The notes under the pieces were generated by a model. The model saw only the letters and a list, made by a program, of their open reading frames with translations. It was not told the DNA's origin and did not search any database. A stretch of DNA of 64,000 bases from assembly GCF_901827175.1 (NCBI RefSeq), contig NZ_LR594662.1:2728001-2792000 (forward strand), written 5' to 3'. Below, piece after piece: positions 53,215-62,719 of the stretch. Source of the stretch: Variovorax sp. RA8. GTDB taxonomy: Bacteria; Pseudomonadota; Gammaproteobacteria; Burkholderiales; Burkholderiaceae_C. Positions within the stretch are counted from its first letter, which is position 1. Each line of letters begins with the position of its first letter. The position numbers were made by a program, and so were the translations under genes.

Positions 53215-54591
53215 ATGAAACTCAAGGCACTCGTGATTCCCGCCCTGGCTGCGCTGGGGCTGGCTGTTGCCGGCCAGGCGGCAGCCCAGGAAAAACTCAC
53301 CGTCTGGTGGGTCAAGGGCTTCTACAAGGCGGAGGACGACGCCCTGTTCGCGGCCATCAAGAAGTTCGAGGACAAGCACAAGAACGTGAAGATCGAACTC
53401 TCGCAGTACCCGGTGCAGGACATGATCCCGAAGACCGTGTCGGCGCTCGATTCCGGCAGCCCGCCCGACGTGGCCTATGCCGACGTCTACGACTTCCAGG
53501 TCACCGGCAAGTGGGCCTTCGACGGCAAGCTGGAGGACATCGGCAGCGTGATCTCGCCGATGCAGGCTCGTTTCGCGCCCAACACGGTGGAGACCACCTT
53601 CCTCTACAACGACCAGACGAAGTCGAAGGCCTACTACGCCTTCCCGATCAAGCAGCAGACGATGCACATCCAGTACTGGATCGACATGCTGACCGAGGCG
53701 GGCTTCAAGGAATCCGACATTCCGACGACGTGGAAGGAGTACTGGTCCTTCTGGTGCGAGAAGGTGCAGCCTGCCAGCCGGCAGAAGAGCGGCAAGCGCA
53801 CCTTCGGCATCGGCATGCCGATGGGCGTGGACTCGAGCGACTCCTTCTACTCCTTCCTGACCTTCATGGACGCCTACAACGTCAAGCTGGTCAACGACAG
53901 TGGCAAGCTGCTGGTCGACGATCCCCAGGTGCGCACCGGCCTGATCGGCGCCGTCACCGACTACACCACGCCCTACATCAAGGGTTGCACACCGCCGTCG
54001 TCCACCAGTTGGAAGGACCCGGACAACAATGTCGCCTTCCACAACAAGACGACCGTGATGACGCACAACGCGACCATCTCGATCGCCGCGAAGTGGCTGG
54101 ATGACATGAACAACGCCTCGCTCACCCCGGAGCAGCGCGAGGAAGCGAAGAAGAACTTCACCGAGCGCATCCGCACGGCCGGCTTCCCGAACAAGCCCGA
54201 CGGCAGCAAGATGGTCTACCGCACGGCGGTGAAGACCGGCGTGATCTTCAAGGACGCGAAGAACAAGGCGCGCGCCAAGGAGTTCGTGAGCTTCCTGCTG
54301 CAGGAGGAGAACCTCACCCCTTACGTCGAAGGATCGCTGGGCCGTTGGTTCCCGGTCACGAAGGCAGGGCAGGCGAGCCCGTTCTGGAAGGCTGATCCGC
54401 ATCGTCAATCGGTATTCAACCAGTACGCCGCCGGCACCGTGCCCTTCGAATTCACCAAGAACTACAAGTTCACCATCCTCAACAACGAGAACGTGTGGGC
54501 GAAGGCGATGAACCGTGTCATCAACGACAAGGTGCCGGTGGACAAGGCGGTCGACGAGATGATCGAGCGCATCAAGACCGTCGCGCGCTGA
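53215..54591 (+). CDS. Sugar ABC transporter substrate-binding protein (family 1)
   Basis: 458-aa periplasmic binding protein. The signal peptide MKLKALVIPALAALGLAVAG ends near AAAQ-E (24/25). The mature start KLTVWWVKGFYKAEDDALF and ALDSGSPPDVAYADVYD are typical of the MalE/UgpB class. Aromatic residues in GKWAFDGKL and WIDMLTEAGF probably stack on the sugar. GAGGAGAC lies just before the ATG. First gene of a complete four-gene importer. In context the ligand may be galactose, arabinose or a related glycoside. Confidence 0.93.
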   Translation: MKLKALVIPALAALGLAVAGQAAAQEKLTVWWVKGFYKAEDDALFAAIKKFEDKHKNVKIELSQYPVQDMIPKTVSALDSGSPPDVAYADVYDFQVTGKWAFDGKLEDIGSVISPMQARFAPNTVETTFLYNDQTKSKAYYAFPIKQQTMHIQYWIDMLTEAGFKESDIPTTWKEYWSFWCEKVQPASRQKSGKRTFGIGMPMGVDSSDSFYSFLTFMDAYNVKLVNDSGKLLVDDPQVRTGLIGAVTDYTTPYIKGCTPPSSTSWKDPDNNVAFHNKTTVMTHNATISIAAKWLDDMNNASLTPEQREEAKKNFTERIRTAGFPNKPDGSKMVYRTAVKTGVIFKDAKNKARAKEFVSFLLQEENLTPYVEGSLGRWFPVTKAGQASPFWKADPHRQSVFNQYAAGTVPFEFTKNYKFTILNNENVWAKAMNRVINDKVPVDKAVDEMIERIKTVAR

Positions 54592-54613
54592 CGCACCGGC
54601 AGGCGGCTTCACC

Positions 54614-55492
54614 ATGAGCTCCACCGCAAGCGCCGTGGCCGGCAGCGCTGCCGGCACCGCCACGGCTGCCGCGCGCCCTGGGCGCTGGCAGTTCTGGGGA
54701 CGGCTGATGGTCGTGCCCTACCTGCTGGTTTTCGCGGTCTTCGTGCTGTACCCGGTGTGCTACGGGCTCTGGCTGGCGCGCCATCCGCAGAGCTACGTGC
54801 ACCTGGTCGAGGACCCGATCTTCTTCCGATCGGTGGTCAACACCTTCGTGTTCCTGGTGGTGGCGATCAACGTGAAGATGCTGACGGCGCTGGTGCTTTC
54901 GGGCTTCTTCGTGCAGTCGCGCTGGTGGATCAAGATCCTGGGAGGCATCTTCATCCTGCCCTGGGCGATGCCTTCGATCCCGACCATCCTGTCGGTGCGC
55001 TTCATGCTCAACCCGGAGTGGGGGGTGATCAACACCACCATCTTCCGGCTGACCGGCGCCGACGGCCCCAACTGGCTCAACGATCCGACGCTGGCGCTCG
55101 GCTTCGCGATGCTGATGCACATCTGGAAGTCGCTGCCCTTCTGGACGCTGATCCTGGTGGCCGGCCGGCTCGCGATCCCGAGCGAGCAGTACGAGGCGGC
55201 CTCGGTCGACGGCGCGACGTCGTGGCAGAAATTCCGCTACATCAGCTGGCCTTCGCTGCGCACGCTCTACCTGACCTCCACCATCCTCTCGATGATCTGG
55301 ACGCTCGGCGATTTCAACAGCGTCTACCTGCTGACCGGCGGCGGGCCGGCCGACCTGACGCATGTGCTGGCGACGCTGGGCATCCGCTATCTCAGGCTGG
55401 ACCAGGTGGACCTGTCGATGGCGTCGATCGTGGTCGCGATGCCGCTGGTGCTCCCCTTGGTGTACTTCATGATGAAGAGACTCTCCAAATGA
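54614..55492 (+). CDS. Sugar ABC transporter permease (MalF/UgpA type)
   Basis: 292-aa inner-membrane permease with about six hydrophobic segments. GRLMVVPYLLVFAVFVLYPVCYGLWLA is the first TM. The EAA loop reads QYEAASVDGATSWQKFRYISWPSLRTLYLTS. It starts 22 bp after the binding protein and ends in an ATGA overlap with the second permease. The N-terminal Ala/Gly-rich tail is about 30 residues longer than strictly needed. Confidence 0.93.
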   Translation: MSSTASAVAGSAAGTATAAARPGRWQFWGRLMVVPYLLVFAVFVLYPVCYGLWLARHPQSYVHLVEDPIFFRSVVNTFVFLVVAINVKMLTALVLSGFFVQSRWWIKILGGIFILPWAMPSIPTILSVRFMLNPEWGVINTTIFRLTGADGPNWLNDPTLALGFAMLMHIWKSLPFWTLILVAGRLAIPSEQYEAASVDGATSWQKFRYISWPSLRTLYLTSTILSMIWTLGDFNSVYLLTGGGPADLTHVLATLGIRYLRLDQVDLSMASIVVAMPLVLPLVYFMMKRLSK

Positions 55493-56340
55493 AGCGCCTG
55501 ACCTTCAAGTCCGTGACGACGGAAGCCAAGCTGCTGCTGATCGGCATTCCGGTGCTGCTGTGGACGCTGATCCCGGTCTACCACATGGTGCTGTTCGCGA
55601 TTTCGCCGCGGGACTCTGCGACCTCGGGGCGGCTCTGGCCGACGGCGCCGACGCTGGACAACTTCCGCATCGTCTTCCAGCAGAAGCATTTCTACCTCGA
55701 CCATTTCTGGGTGCAGCTGGGCAATTCGCTGCTGATCGCGGTTTCGGTCGGCGTGCTCACGCTCTTCGTCGCGACCACGGCGGCCTTCGCGATCAGCCGG
55801 CTCAAGGTGCGCGGTGGCCGCACGGTGATGAACATGGCACTGTTCACCTACTTCATCCCCGCGGCCTTCCTGGCGGTGCCGATGTACAAGACCATGGGCA
55901 ACTACGGGCTGCTCAACAGCCAGTGGGCGCTGATCCTCGCAATGGTGACCATTGCGTCGCCGTACTGCATCTGGGTGCTCAAGCAGGCTTCGGACAAGCT
56001 GCCCTACGAGCTCGACGAAGCCGCGCGCATGGACGGCGCCTCGCCGCTGCAGCTGTTCCGCCTGGTGTACCTGCCGCTGATGGTGCCCTCGCTGGTGGCG
56101 GTCGGCACCTACTCGCTGCTGCTGGCGTGGAACGAGTACCTCTATGCCTTCCTGCTGCTGTCGAACGACCGCAGCGTCACGCTGGCGGTCGCGCTCGGCA
56201 ATTTCCTCGCGGCAGACGACTCGCCCTGGGAGCTGCTGATGGCCACCGGCCTGATCTACGCGCTGCCGCCGGCGGCGATCTACTACGCCTTCAAGCGCTA
56301 CATGGTCGGCGGCCTTACCGCGGGCGCCGTGAAGAGCTGA
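55489..56340 (+). CDS. Sugar ABC transporter permease (MalG/UgpE type)
   Basis: 283-aa inner-membrane permease. The typical motif [51 protein letters not shown] includes the EAA loop and the WNEY motif of MalG-like proteins. [17 protein letters not shown] is a family landmark as well. Heterodimer partner of the preceding permease. Ends 22 bp before the ATPase gene. Confidence 0.94.
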   Translation: MKRLTFKSVTTEAKLLLIGIPVLLWTLIPVYHMVLFAISPRDSATSGRLWPTAPTLDNFRIVFQQKHFYLDHFWVQLGNSLLIAVSVGVLTLFVATTAAFAISRLKVRGGRTVMNMALFTYFIPAAFLAVPMYKTMGNYGLLNSQWALILAMVTIASPYCIWVLKQASDKLPYELDEAARMDGASPLQLFRLVYLPLMVPSLVAVGTYSLLLAWNEYLYAFLLLSNDRSVTLAVALGNFLAADDSPWELLMATGLIYALPPAAIYYAFKRYMVGGLTAGAVKS

Positions 56341-56362
56341 GAACGCAAGGGACGAACAGAAG

Positions 56363-57433
<1,071 letters not shown>

Positions 57434-57473
57434 GAACGCAGCGCATTGCGTAGGTCAACGGCTTTGCGACCCG

Positions 57474-57501
57474 GCAATAAAAAAAGGGCGCCGTAGCGCC
57501 C
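57474..57501 (-). terminator. Rho-independent terminator of rhlE
   Basis: On the minus strand GGGCGC-tacg-GCGCCC is followed by TTTTTTTATT. It lies 26 bp after the rhlE stop. On the plus strand the hairpin also falls after the ATPase gene, but with no U-tract there. Confidence 0.85.
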
Positions 57502-57526
57502 CTGGTGTGGAATGTGGGTCGTGGGC

Positions 57527-59290
57527 TCAGCGGCCGAACGAGCGGCCGCCACCACCACCGCCATATCCGCCACCACCGCCGGAGCGCCCGCCGCCACCGC
57601 CGGGGCGGCCTCGGCCACCGCCGCCGCCACCACCACCGCGACGTCCGCGACCGCCGAAGCTGTCGACACTCGTGCGCAAGGGATCGGGTTGGCCTGCCAC
57701 GCCGACGATGGCCTCGGCACGCTGGTGAGCCACCGCGTCGGCTTGCGTCGGGCTGTGGGTGTTGCCGTGGTGGCGCGGCTGGCGCTCCTCATGCGGCAGG
57801 TGGTTCTGCGCGTGGTGAGGTGCATGATGCGGCGCGTGGTGCGGCGCGCGCGCGGGGCCCGGGCCGCGGCCAGCTTGAGGGCGCGGACCCAGGCCTTGGC
57901 CCTGGCCGCCGCCGCTGCGCCCTGCCGGGGCACCCTGGCCGCCGTTGCCGCGGCGCTGTCCGCCGCCGTTGCCGTTGCCGCCATTGCCCCGTTCGCCCTG
58001 GCCCGTCTTGTTGTCGCGGATGCGCTGCATCATCTCCTGGCGCGCGGCCTTGGCCGCCGCCTGCATCACCTCGCGGCTCGGCGGGCGGCCGGCACCGCCC
58101 CACAGGGTCTGGCGGCCCATGGCGATGGGCTCGGCGCGCTCGCCTTCCTCGGGGCCGAAGCCCTCGATGACCTTGACCGGGATCTGCTGCTTGGTGAAGC
58201 GCTCGATCTCCTGCATGAAGCCTTCCTCGTCCAGGCAGACCAGGCTCACCGCCTCGCCGCTGGCACCCGCGCGGCCGGTGCGGCCGATGCGGTGCACGTA
58301 GTCTTCGCTGATGTTGGGAATCTCGTAGTTCACCACGTGCGGCAGCTCGTCGATGTCGATGCCGCGCGCCGCGATGTCGGTCGCCACCAGCGCGCGGATC
58401 TCGCCGCTCTTGAAGCCGGCCAGAGCCTGGGTGCGCGCGCTCTGGCTCTTGTTGCCGTGCAGCGCCATGGCCTGGATGCCGTTCTTGCAGAGGAATTCGG
58501 CCACGCTGTTGGCGCCGAACTTGGTGCGGGTGAAGACGAGCACCTGGCTCCAGTCGTGCTCGTTGATGATGTGGGCGAGCAGGGCCTTCTTCTTGCCGCG
58601 GCCCACTGGGTGGATCACCTGCGAGATGCGCTGCACGGTGGTGTTGCGCGGCGTGACCTGGATGCTCTGCGGGTTCTTGAGCAGCGTGGCGGCCAGGTCG
58701 CGGATCTCGTCGCTGAAGGTGGCCGAGAACAGCAGGCTCTGCTTTTCGGTGGGCACCAGGGCGAGGATCTTCTTCACGTCGTGGATGAAGCCCATGTCCA
58801 GCATGCGGTCGGCCTCGTCGAGCACCAGGATCTGCACGGTGGAGAGATCGAGCATGCCCTGCTGCTGCAGGTCGAGCAGGCGGCCTGGGGTAGCCACCAG
58901 GATATCGACGCCGCTCTTGAGCCTGCTGATCTGCGGGTTCATGCCCACGCCGCCGAAGATCACGGTGGAGGTCAGCTGCAGGTACTTGCCGTAGGTGCGC
59001 ACCGATTCCTCGACCTGGGCGGCGAGTTCGCGGGTGGGGGTCAGCACCAGGGCACGCACGCCGGTGCCGCCGAACTTGTTGGTGGCGCTGCGGCTCATCG
59101 TGAGCTTGTGCAGCAACGGAAGCGTGAAGGCGGCGGTCTTGCCGGTGCCGGTCTGGGCGCCGCCGAGGAGGTCGTGGCCTTCGAGCACGGCGGGGATCGC
59201 CTGGGCCTGGATCGGGGTGGGGGTTTCGTAGCCCTGCTCGTGCACGGCTTTCAAGATGGCCGGGGCCAGCTTCAGTTCGTCAAAGTTCAT
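57527..59290 (-). CDS. rhlE: DEAD-box ATP-dependent RNA helicase RhlE
   Basis: 587-aa helicase. Q-motif [13 protein letters not shown], motif [11 protein letters not shown], Ia [39 protein letters not shown] and [12 protein letters not shown] are all present in residues 1-370. The C-terminus is long and low-complexity: Asn/Gly/Arg-rich, then a His/Pro-rich block (about 481-509, with APHH repeated), then a poly-Gly/Arg tail (544-587). Such tails bind RNA. The ATG at 59290 is preferred to one 24 bp upstream because similarity starts at NFDELKLAP. Single-gene unit ending in a terminator. Confidence 0.93.
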   Translation of the reverse strand: MNFDELKLAPAILKAVHEQGYETPTPIQAQAIPAVLEGHDLLGGAQTGTGKTAAFTLPLLHKLTMSRSATNKFGGTGVRALVLTPTRELAAQVEESVRTYGKYLQLTSTVIFGGVGMNPQISRLKSGVDILVATPGRLLDLQQQGMLDLSTVQILVLDEADRMLDMGFIHDVKKILALVPTEKQSLLFSATFSDEIRDLAATLLKNPQSIQVTPRNTTVQRISQVIHPVGRGKKKALLAHIINEHDWSQVLVFTRTKFGANSVAEFLCKNGIQAMALHGNKSQSARTQALAGFKSGEIRALVATDIAARGIDIDELPHVVNYEIPNISEDYVHRIGRTGRAGASGEAVSLVCLDEEGFMQEIERFTKQQIPVKVIEGFGPEEGERAEPIAMGRQTLWGGAGRPPSREVMQAAAKAARQEMMQRIRDNKTGQGERGNGGNGNGGGQRRGNGGQGAPAGRSGGGQGQGLGPRPQAGRGPGPARAPHHAPHHAPHHAQNHLPHEERQPRHHGNTHSPTQADAVAHQRAEAIVGVAGQPDPLRTSVDSFGGRGRRGGGGGGGGRGRPGGGGGRSGGGGGYGGGGGGRSFGR

Positions 59291-59512
59291 TGAGTTCAAA
59301 CAAGCGCCTTCCACGGCGCAGTGGTATCAGCCCACCCGGGCGTCTTGATGACGTCGGGCCAGTAGAGGCAGATGAGGGTCAGGAGTGGAGCGCGAGGGGC
59401 CTGGATTCTGGGCCTTCTTCGTCCTCGGCAGAGAGCCGGTGTTGCGGGCAACTGGACCCGGCAACGCTGTGCATTGTCGCACGACTCGGATGGACCTTCC
59501 GAAACCCCGGGT

Positions 59513-60733
59513 TCATCGGCGTGCCAGGTAGACGTACATGCCCTGGATGGGCTCGCGCTGGTCTTCGCGGATCGGCGCACGAACCAGCTGCAAAAGATCG
59601 AACCCGTGCCGCGCGGCCAGGGTGCGCAGGTAGCGTTCGGATTGCGCATAGCGCAGGCTCGGCAGCAGCTCGAAGTCGGCCGCTTCGCTGGCGGTGCACT
59701 CGGCCGAGAAGCAGAAGAGCCCGTGGGGCTCCATGGCGCGGCCCAGCGCTGCGAAGACCGGTTCGAGGTCGCCGACGTAGATGAAGACATCGGCCGCCGT
59801 GACCAGGTCGTAGCGCTCATCCGTGTCTTGCAGATGGTCCACGATCTCTGCGTGCACGAGCCGGTCGTAGAGCCCGAGCGCCTGCGCCTTCTCCAGCATC
59901 AGGCTCGACAGGTCGACGCCCGCGAGCCTTTGCGTCATCGGCTTGAGAAAGGGCGCGCAGAGGCCGGTGCCGCAGCCGAGGTCGAGCGTGGAGCGGAAAG
60001 GCCCACGGCCCAGCTCCGCGAGATGTCGGGCCAGCGTGCTGTGGGCGCGGTAGCCCAGCACGCCCACCAGGTGCGCATCGAACTGCTCGGCGTAGTCATC
60101 GAAGAGCGTCTCGACATAGTGGCCCGGCGCCGAAGGCGGAACGGGCTGCGCCGAGACAGAGGCCAGGTAGTAGCGGTGCAGTTCGGGATCGGCGCCGTGC
60201 GCCATCGCCTGCCTGAAGGCCTCGGCGGCTTCCTCGTGGCGCTTCATCTCGCGCAGGATGCCGCCCCGGTTGCTCCAGGCCTGCGCCAGGCCGGGATCGG
60301 CGGCCAATGCGCGCTCGTAGGAGGCGAGGGCGCGCGCGGGCTGGTCCAGCGCCTGCAGGGTCTGGCCGTGGCGCAACCAGGGTTCCGCAGCGCCCGGCGG
60401 GGCGAGCGCCAGCGACTTCTCATAGCTGAGCAGGGCTTCCTGGTGACGATTCAACTGCCCGAGGGCGCTCGCCTTGTGGAACCAGGCATCCGCGTTGCCG
60501 GCCTCGAGCGACAGCACCTGCTGCGCAGTCGCCAGCGCCTCCTGCGGGCGCAAGAGCTTCAGCTGCGTCGCGGCAAGATTGACCAGGGTGGAGACGCGGC
60601 CCGGAAGCAAGGCCAGAGAAGCCTGGAAGCACCGTTCGGCGGCGTCGAAGCGGCCTTGCTCGAAATCCTGCAGCCCTTCGAGGAACAGTTTGCGTGCCTG
60701 CTCGAAGGCGTCGTGGGTGGGCGTTGCGCACAT
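59513..60733 (-). CDS. TPR-repeat protein fused to a class I methyltransferase
   Basis: 406 aa. Residues about 5-200 hold five or six TPR units (ARKLFLEGLQDFEQGRFDAAERCFQASLALLPG and repeats of similar pattern). The C-terminal half is a SAM-dependent methyltransferase with LDLGCGTGLCAPFLKPM (motif I), GVDLSSLMLEKAQ and YDLVTAADVFIYVG. The target is unknown; protein or small-molecule methylation guided by TPR contacts is the usual idea. The start MCATPTHDAF is at the family edge. The 222 bp between it and rhlE holds no gene that I can see. Confidence 0.88.
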   Translation of the reverse strand: MCATPTHDAFEQARKLFLEGLQDFEQGRFDAAERCFQASLALLPGRVSTLVNLAATQLKLLRPQEALATAQQVLSLEAGNADAWFHKASALGQLNRHQEALLSYEKSLALAPPGAAEPWLRHGQTLQALDQPARALASYERALAADPGLAQAWSNRGGILREMKRHEEAAEAFRQAMAHGADPELHRYYLASVSAQPVPPSAPGHYVETLFDDYAEQFDAHLVGVLGYRAHSTLARHLAELGRGPFRSTLDLGCGTGLCAPFLKPMTQRLAGVDLSSLMLEKAQALGLYDRLVHAEIVDHLQDTDERYDLVTAADVFIYVGDLEPVFAALGRAMEPHGLFCFSAECTASEAADFELLPSLRYAQSERYLRTLAARHGFDLLQLVRAPIREDQREPIQGMYVYLARR

Positions 60734-60975
60734 GGATGAAGAGGGCTGGGCCGGTGTGGGCAGGTCTCGCAAGCCGGTATCGCCCGAGAATAGCAGTGGC
60801 TCGATCCGCCTTGGAAGGGCCTGCGTTAGACTTGGCGGCAGACCCGGTCGGAAATCGCGCTGCAGCAGCAAGCGCATGCCAGAAGGCGGATTCGCACTCG
60901 ATCCTTGCGCAAGATCGGTGCCTCCCCGGTTTCCCGGCCACCCCGTGCAGCCCCCATCATCGGACACAGATAGCC

Positions 60976-62637
60976 ATGGCCCAGTACGTCTACACCATGA
61001 ACAAGGTCAGCAAGACCGTGCCGCCCAAGCGGCAGATCTTGAAGGACATTTCGCTTTCCTTCTTCCCCGGCGCCAAGATCGGCGTGCTGGGCCTGAACGG
61101 CTCGGGCAAGTCCTCGCTGCTGAAGATCATGGCCGGCATCGACAAGGAATTCGAAGGCGAGGCCTTGCCCATGCCCGGCCTCACGATCGGTTACCTTGAG
61201 CAGGAGCCCAAGCTCAACCCGGCGCACACGGTGCGCGAGTCGGTCGAGGAAGCGATGGGCGCGGTCTACGCGGCCAAGGCGCGGCTCGAGGAGGTGTACG
61301 TGGCCTACGGCGCGGAAGACGCCGACTTCGACGCGCTGGCGGCCGAGCAGGCCGAGCTCGAAGCCATCATCGCGACCGCCGGTACCGACTCCGAGCACCA
61401 GCTCGAGATTGCCGCCGACGCGCTGCGCCTGCCGCCGTGGGAAGCCAACATCGGCGTGCTCTCGGGCGGCGAGAAGCGCCGCGTGGCGCTGTGCCGGCTC
61501 CTGCTTTCCAAGCCCGACATGCTGCTGCTCGACGAACCCACCAACCACCTGGACGCCGAATCGGTCGAGTGGCTCGAAGTGTTCCTGCAGCGCTTTCCGG
61601 GCACCGTGGTGGCCATTACCCACGATCGCTACTTCCTCGACAACGCGGCCGAGTGGATTCTCGAACTCGACCGCGGCCGCGGCATCCCGTGGAAGGGCAA
61701 CTACAGCACCTGGCTCGAGCAGAAGGGCGAACGGCTGGCTCAGGAGCAGAAGAGCGAGGAAGCCCACGCCAAGGCGCTGAAGAAGGAACTCGAATGGTCG
61801 CGCCAGAACCCCAAGGCGCGCCAGGCCAAGAGCAAGTCGCGCCTGGCCCGCTTCGAGGAACTGTCCGACTACGAATACCAGAGGCGCAACGAGACGCAGG
61901 AGATCTTCATCCCCGTGGCGGAACGCCTGGGCAACCAGGTGATCGAGTTCAAGAACGTCAGCAAGTCCTTCGGTGACCGCTTGCTGATCGACAACCTGAG
62001 CTTCGAGATTCCCGCCGGCGCCATCGTCGGCATCATCGGCCCGAACGGTGCCGGCAAGTCCACGCTCTTCAAGTTGATCGCGGGCAAGGAGAAGCCGGAC
62101 AGCGGCGAGGTGGTGGTCGGCCAGACGGTCAAGATGGCCTTCGTCGACCAGTCCCGCGATGCGCTCGGCAACGACAAGACGGTGTGGGAAGACATCTCGA
62201 ACGGCCTCGACATCATCAACGTCGGCAAGTTCCAGATGGCGAGCCGCGCGTATGCCGGCCGTTTCAACTTCAACGGCGCCGACCAGCAGAAGAAGGTCGG
62301 CACGCTCTCCGGCGGCGAGCGCGGCCGGCTGCACCTGGCCAAGACCCTGATCGCCGGCGGCAACGTGCTGATGCTGGACGAACCCTCGAATGACCTGGAC
62401 GTCGAGACGCTGCGCGCGCTCGAGGACGCACTGCTCGAGTTCGCGGGCTCGGTCCTCGTGATCAGCCACGACCGCTGGTTCCTCGACCGCATTGCGACCC
62501 ACATCCTTGCGGCCGAGGGCGACAGCCAATGGACCTTCTTCAACGGCAACTACCAGGAGTACGAGGCCGACAAGAAGAAGCGCCTGGGCGAAGAAGGCGC
62601 CAAGCCGCATCGAATGCGCTTCAAGGCGCTGAAGTAG
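60976..62637 (+). CDS. ettA: Energy-dependent translational throttle protein EttA
   Basis: 553-aa cytosolic ABC-F ATPase that gates the first elongation step on the ribosome according to ADP/ATP ratio. Two ATP-binding domains: Walker A GLNGSGKSSLL and GPNGAGKSTLF; signatures LSGGEKRRVALCRLLL and LSGGERGRLHLAKTLI; Walker B LLLLDEPTNHLD and LMLDEPSNDLD. The inter-domain linker is basic (about 265-310). Length and the MAQYVYTMNKV N-terminus match EttA. The ATG at 60976 lies 242 bp from the divergent TPR-methyltransferase start. Confidence 0.97.
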   Translation: MAQYVYTMNKVSKTVPPKRQILKDISLSFFPGAKIGVLGLNGSGKSSLLKIMAGIDKEFEGEALPMPGLTIGYLEQEPKLNPAHTVRESVEEAMGAVYAAKARLEEVYVAYGAEDADFDALAAEQAELEAIIATAGTDSEHQLEIAADALRLPPWEANIGVLSGGEKRRVALCRLLLSKPDMLLLDEPTNHLDAESVEWLEVFLQRFPGTVVAITHDRYFLDNAAEWILELDRGRGIPWKGNYSTWLEQKGERLAQEQKSEEAHAKALKKELEWSRQNPKARQAKSKSRLARFEELSDYEYQRRNETQEIFIPVAERLGNQVIEFKNVSKSFGDRLLIDNLSFEIPAGAIVGIIGPNGAGKSTLFKLIAGKEKPDSGEVVVGQTVKMAFVDQSRDALGNDKTVWEDISNGLDIINVGKFQMASRAYAGRFNFNGADQQKKVGTLSGGERGRLHLAKTLIAGGNVLMLDEPSNDLDVETLRALEDALLEFAGSVLVISHDRWFLDRIATHILAAEGDSQWTFFNGNYQEYEADKKKRLGEEGAKPHRMRFKALK

Positions 62638-62719
62638 AAGACGGCGTGCGCTGACACCACCGGCCTGCGATCCGGCGTCCACTTCCAATCGGGTGCGTAG
62701 AGCACCGGAAGGAGCGGAC

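Noticed and set aside
57512..59293. 593-aa plus-strand frame
   Set aside because: Mirror of the rhlE helicase; the opposite strand has all DEAD-box motifs.
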